NCBI GenBank assembly: GCA_004321915.1
Contig: SCQE01000035.1
Location: forward strand, 1-35,662
Source: Nitrospirota bacterium
GTDB lineage: Bacteria > Nitrospirota > Thermodesulfovibrionia > Thermodesulfovibrionales > Dissulfurispiraceae
Direction: 5' to 3'
Length of the DNA stretch: 35,662 bases
Shown here: positions 33,464 through 35,662 of the stretch, one piece after another
How the letters are laid out: the number at the start of each line of letters is the position of its first letter
How positions within the stretch are numbered: the stretch's first letter is position 1
The notes under the pieces: model-generated
Seen by the model: the letters and a program-made list of their open reading frames with translations, nothing else
Told to the model about the DNA's origin: nothing
Database searches by the model: none
Made by a program: the position numbers and the translations under genes

Positions 33464-34420
33464 CTACTTTGTAGCCCTCTTCCTTTTTACTGTCATCGTC
33501 TTCCTGCTTTTCCCCTTATAAACAGCACGCTCTTCCGCGACAACAAGTCCACGGCCGTTATCCCCGATTTCCCTGTATTCAATTTCGGCCTCGCTGAACA
33601 AATCTTGTCCCTCAGCCCTGAGGCGGTGAAGGGCCATACGGCAATACTCTTCGTCTATTTCTACGCCGATGCTGTTTCGCCCGCACTTCATAGCGGCAAG
33701 CATTGTTGTCCCGGTGCCGCAAAAAGTATCCAGCACTGTGTCGCCCCAGAAGGAAAACATCCTCACAAGCCGGTATGCAAGTTCAAAGGGAAAAGGGGCC
33801 GGATGATTTCTGGTGGACGCACCAGTTATCGTCCAAAACTGTCTGAACCACGTTGCGAAATCGTCCTTGTCTATCATGCTCAACCTGCGCTGTTCCTGCG
33901 TCGGTTTCCTGTACCCGCCGGGTTTCCGTTGCATCAAAATAAACTCCATATCATTTTTTACGATTGCGTTTGGCTCATACGGCTTGCCTAAAAATTTCGT
34001 GCCGTCATTCGCTTCAAAGGTAGCATTGGAAATCTTATGCCAGATAATAGGGTTGAGATTGTCAAAGCCTATCTTGCGGCATGCTACGGCTATATCGGCA
34101 TGCAACGGCATTACAAGATGGCGTCCGTGCTCCTTTCGTGAGAGACATACGTCTCCAACAACACAAACAAGTCTGCCTCCGGGAACAAGCACGCGATAGA
34201 TTTCCTTCCAGACCTTAGACAGTTCCGAAACAAAATGCTCATAATCGGCTATATGACCTAGTTGATTTGGGTTTTCATTATATCTCTTAAGCGACCAATA
34301 CGGCGGAGAGGTGACAACAAGATGCACGGATTCATCGGATATAAAAGATAAGGAGCGTGTATCGCCGTGAATAAGGCGATGTAATGTTGTATGTTTTTCA
34401 GCTTCAAGTCCGATAATCAT
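33464..34420 (-). CDS. DNA adenine/cytosine-N4 methyltransferase (modification subunit)
   Basis: This 318-aa beta-class amino-methyltransferase has its catalytic motif IV, TSPPYW (37-42), before the SAM-binding FCGTGTT (233-239). The C-terminus is very basic (KGKSRKTMTVKRKRATK). The TSPPY variant suits N4-cytosine but also occurs in N6-adenine enzymes. The start overlaps the restriction gene stop by 1 bp (TGATG), so the two are coupled. It should protect the site cut by its partner. Confidence 0.87.
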   Translation of the reverse strand: MIIGLEAEKHTTLHRLIHGDTRSLSFISDESVHLVVTSPPYWSLKRYNENPNQLGHIADYEHFVSELSKVWKEIYRVLVPGGRLVCVVGDVCLSRKEHGRHLVMPLHADIAVACRKIGFDNLNPIIWHKISNATFEANDGTKFLGKPYEPNAIVKNDMEFILMQRKPGGYRKPTQEQRRLSMIDKDDFATWFRQFWTITGASTRNHPAPFPFELAYRLVRMFSFWGDTVLDTFCGTGTTMLAAMKCGRNSIGVEIDEEYCRMALHRLRAEGQDLFSEAEIEYREIGDNGRGLVVAEERAVYKGKSRKTMTVKRKRATK

Positions 34421-35151
34421 CAGCGCCCTTTGCCGAATGCGGCAACGTGAGCCGCAAGTGAGCGCACATAAAGCTCGAAAGTGAGATCTTCAGCGGGCTC
34501 CCCAAAAGCGCCTTTCAAACCGTATTTCCTGTCCGAAATAAGAAAAGCCGAGGCACTATAGTGCCGTTCCCTTACAAGTTTCCGGCAGAAAAGTTCATAT
34601 CTTTTTGCGTACGACGCGCCCCTGAATTCCTCAAAAACACTGAAATGAGGTTCTTTTACTCTTACAGCGCTTTGAGATCCCTTGCAGTCTTCAAGAAGAA
34701 AAACGTATCCGAGCCAAGGCCGGACAGTCTTGTTAAAAGCCCCATCCCTGTATGCTGTCCAGAGGTCAAGTGCACTCCCCATAGCCTCCTCGGTACGATT
34801 ATTGAAATTATTTCCGAAAGAAGGCCCCACCTGAGATTTTGCCTCAAGAGCAGCTATTAGCTGTCCGTCCTTGATTACGAGGAGGTCCCATTCTTTTGTA
34901 GGCCTGAAAAAGCCGGGTAGTTCAAGGTTCTTGTTGTGAAAAACATAGCGGTCATCTATTCCGGCATCGACTATTATTTCAGTCAGCAAACCAATGAAGC
35001 CGTCCATCTGCGCACCGCCTGTTACAGCGCTTCTTAAGCCTTGATCCGCACGCCCGGCGCCTTCCTGTTTCCGGGCCTGATTTTCACGGGTCAACCAGTA
35101 GTGCGAGACCGCCCCGGCAACCCTATCATTAAGATTCTTTATTGTCTCCAT
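34420..35151 (-). CDS. PaeR7I/XhoI-type type II restriction endonuclease
   Basis: The 243-aa protein has the PaeR7I family signature EWDLLVIKDGQLIAALEAK: Asp89, Glu103 and Lys105 form PD-(D/E)xK, followed by SQVGPSFGNNFNNRTEEA. Family members such as PaeR7I and XhoI cut CTCGAG. The start at 35151 has no strong site. The methyltransferase gene follows with a 1-bp overlap. Confidence 0.88.
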   Translation of the reverse strand: METIKNLNDRVAGAVSHYWLTRENQARKQEGAGRADQGLRSAVTGGAQMDGFIGLLTEIIVDAGIDDRYVFHNKNLELPGFFRPTKEWDLLVIKDGQLIAALEAKSQVGPSFGNNFNNRTEEAMGSALDLWTAYRDGAFNKTVRPWLGYVFLLEDCKGSQSAVRVKEPHFSVFEEFRGASYAKRYELFCRKLVRERHYSASAFLISDRKYGLKGAFGEPAEDLTFELYVRSLAAHVAAFGKGR

Positions 35152-35243
35152 CGATTATTTTATGCTTTTTCGCGGTCTTGCCGCAAATACCGCTCGCATG
35201 AGTTCACAATTCATTTTCATCCTAGTTATGCTCATTGGGTATT

Positions 35244-35257
35244 ATGACTTAAATCAT
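35244..35257 (+). promoter_or_regulatory. FNR/CRP-like palindrome upstream of the tri-haem cytochrome
   Basis: ATGACTTAAATCAT is a near-perfect dyad and resembles the FNR box TTGAT-N4-ATCAA with TTAA in the middle. It lies 36-49 bp before the ATG at 35293, where an FNR-type activator could work. The half-sites differ from the consensus, so this is a candidate only. Confidence 0.4.
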
Positions 35258-35292
35258 ATCCCAAACCGCAGCTCCCATTTTAGAATTGAAGC

Positions 35293-35526
35293 ATGAGACA
35301 ATTCAAATCATTCATCATTGCAGTAGCGTCGTCCACCGCATTTTTGTCAGTGTCCCTTCCTGCTGTTGCATGCAACGTCTGCCACAGCAAAAATCCTAAA
35401 ATGGTAAAGATGCACAAGAACTTCACCAATATGAGCGATTGCTTTAAATGCCACGGCATGCAGAAACAGAGGACCCCTGAAGAAAGATCCACCGATCCGC
35501 TCTGTACGGGCTGCCACAAAAAATAA
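35293..35526 (+). CDS. Small tri-haem c-type cytochrome, 77 aa
   Basis: This exported protein has a signal peptide (cleavage near PAVA, residue about 26) and three CxxCH sites: CNVCH, CFKCH and CTGCH. The mature part has only four histidines, three of which are in CxxCH, so at most one haem can have two His ligands; several Met are candidates. A soluble periplasmic electron carrier is likely. No strong ribosome-binding site is seen; the FNR-like palindrome suggests anoxic control. Confidence 0.8.
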   Translation: MRQFKSFIIAVASSTAFLSVSLPAVACNVCHSKNPKMVKMHKNFTNMSDCFKCHGMQKQRTPEERSTDPLCTGCHKK

Positions 35527-35596
35527 GCCCTGATTTCAGACCCAGGGCAAACGCACTATGTGAAGTGGGGAGGATAAAGCAGGCATAATAAGTGCA

Positions 35597-35635
35597 ATAA
35601 CATAGGCACTAACTTTAAGGGGGAGCCTATGTTAT
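35597..35635 (+). promoter_or_regulatory. Leader hairpin covering a start codon
   Basis: ATAACATAGGC (35597-35607) pairs exactly with GCCTATGTTAT (35625-35635): an 11-bp stem and a 17-nt loop. The 3' arm contains the ATG at 35629, so pairing would hide the start codon while leaving GGGGGAG in the loop. Confidence 0.45.
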
Positions 35636-35662
35636 CGAATCCTAAGCCATATTTTGACAAAG
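35629..35662 (+). CDS. 5' end of a gene cut by the window edge
   Basis: ATG at 35629 is preceded by AAGGGGGAG (35618-35626), a strong ribosome-binding site. The frame gives MLSNPKPYFDK and runs off the window. Too short to name. Confidence 0.45.
   Translation, partial: MLSNPKPYFDK

Noticed and set aside
35527-35548. GCCCTG/CAGGGC stem as terminator of the tri-haem gene
   Set aside because: Only a 6-bp stem with a 10-nt loop and no T-tract after it.
1-35662. CRISPR arrays, tRNA or rRNA genes
   Set aside because: No regularly spaced direct repeats, cloverleaf-like sequence or rRNA signature was noticed on either strand.

Overview
The window looks like part of a chromosome from a Gram-negative, redox-versatile and probably anaerobic or facultative bacterium. 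It carries multihaem c-type cytochromes, lipoproteins, ornithine-lipid genes, a fused cobalamin gene (CbiG-CbiH) and dense cyclic-nucleotide signalling. The gene mix recalls Nitrospirota or Desulfobacterota/Desulfuromonadia-like lineages. That is an inference from content, because no rRNA or other phylogenetic marker is present. Most genes share similar base composition, but the 30-33.4 kb stretch is visibly more AT-rich and carries an insertion sequence.

Layout. (1) 1-962: fragments (a 3' gene end, a broken HMA_2-like domain) and two small orphan genes. (2) 857-8577, minus strand: a compact seven-gene unit, read as EAL-CBS-GGDEF protein, GH1 glycosidase, lipid kinase, PHP phosphoesterase, GT21-type glucosyltransferase, OlsB and OlsA. 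Several junctions are ATGA overlaps. It looks like a membrane-lipid (ornithine lipid/glycolipid) module tied to c-di-GMP, and three TTAAY repeats with 11-bp period lie upstream. (3) 8.7-11.7 kb, plus: CbiG-CbiH fusion and a glutamine-amidotransferase-like BPL_N protein. (4) 11.8-14.0 kb, plus: nucleotidyltransferase-like protein, TPM-domain protein and LemA, closed by a strong hairpin. (5) 14.0-18.1 kb, minus: MurJ, a metallo-beta-lactamase-fold hydrolase, two tandem six-haem cytochromes and a small exported protein. (6) 18.2-20.3 kb: a RelE-type toxin-antitoxin pair, PrmC (with a start-codon problem) and a cupin. (7) 20.3-26.1 kb, minus: a four-gene unit of a membrane class III nucleotide cyclase, a LysM lipoprotein with a decayed polysaccharide-deacetylase domain, a TPR/LysM protein and a TPR-PDZ-caspase lipoprotein. 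(8) 26.2-29.0 kb, plus: two HD-GYP proteins, the second fused to a haemerythrin domain. (9) 29.0-30.0 kb: RluD-type pseudouridine synthase. (10) 30.0-35.2 kb, minus: a defence island with a HEPN/DUF262 pair split by an IS256-family element and a PaeR7I/XhoI-type restriction-modification pair. (11) 35.2-35.7 kb: a small tri-haem cytochrome with an FNR-like palindrome, then the start of another gene.

Strongest candidates for something undescribed: (a) the cyclase / pseudo-deacetylase / TPR-LysM / caspase operon, which reads as an envelope-sensing cascade ending in a lipoprotein caspase; (b) the c-di-GMP-linked lipid-remodelling operon with a Pho-box-like upstream array. The restriction pair gives a testable side observation: by hand scan the window has a single CTCGAG although about eight or nine would be expected. 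No tRNA, rRNA or CRISPR array was seen.
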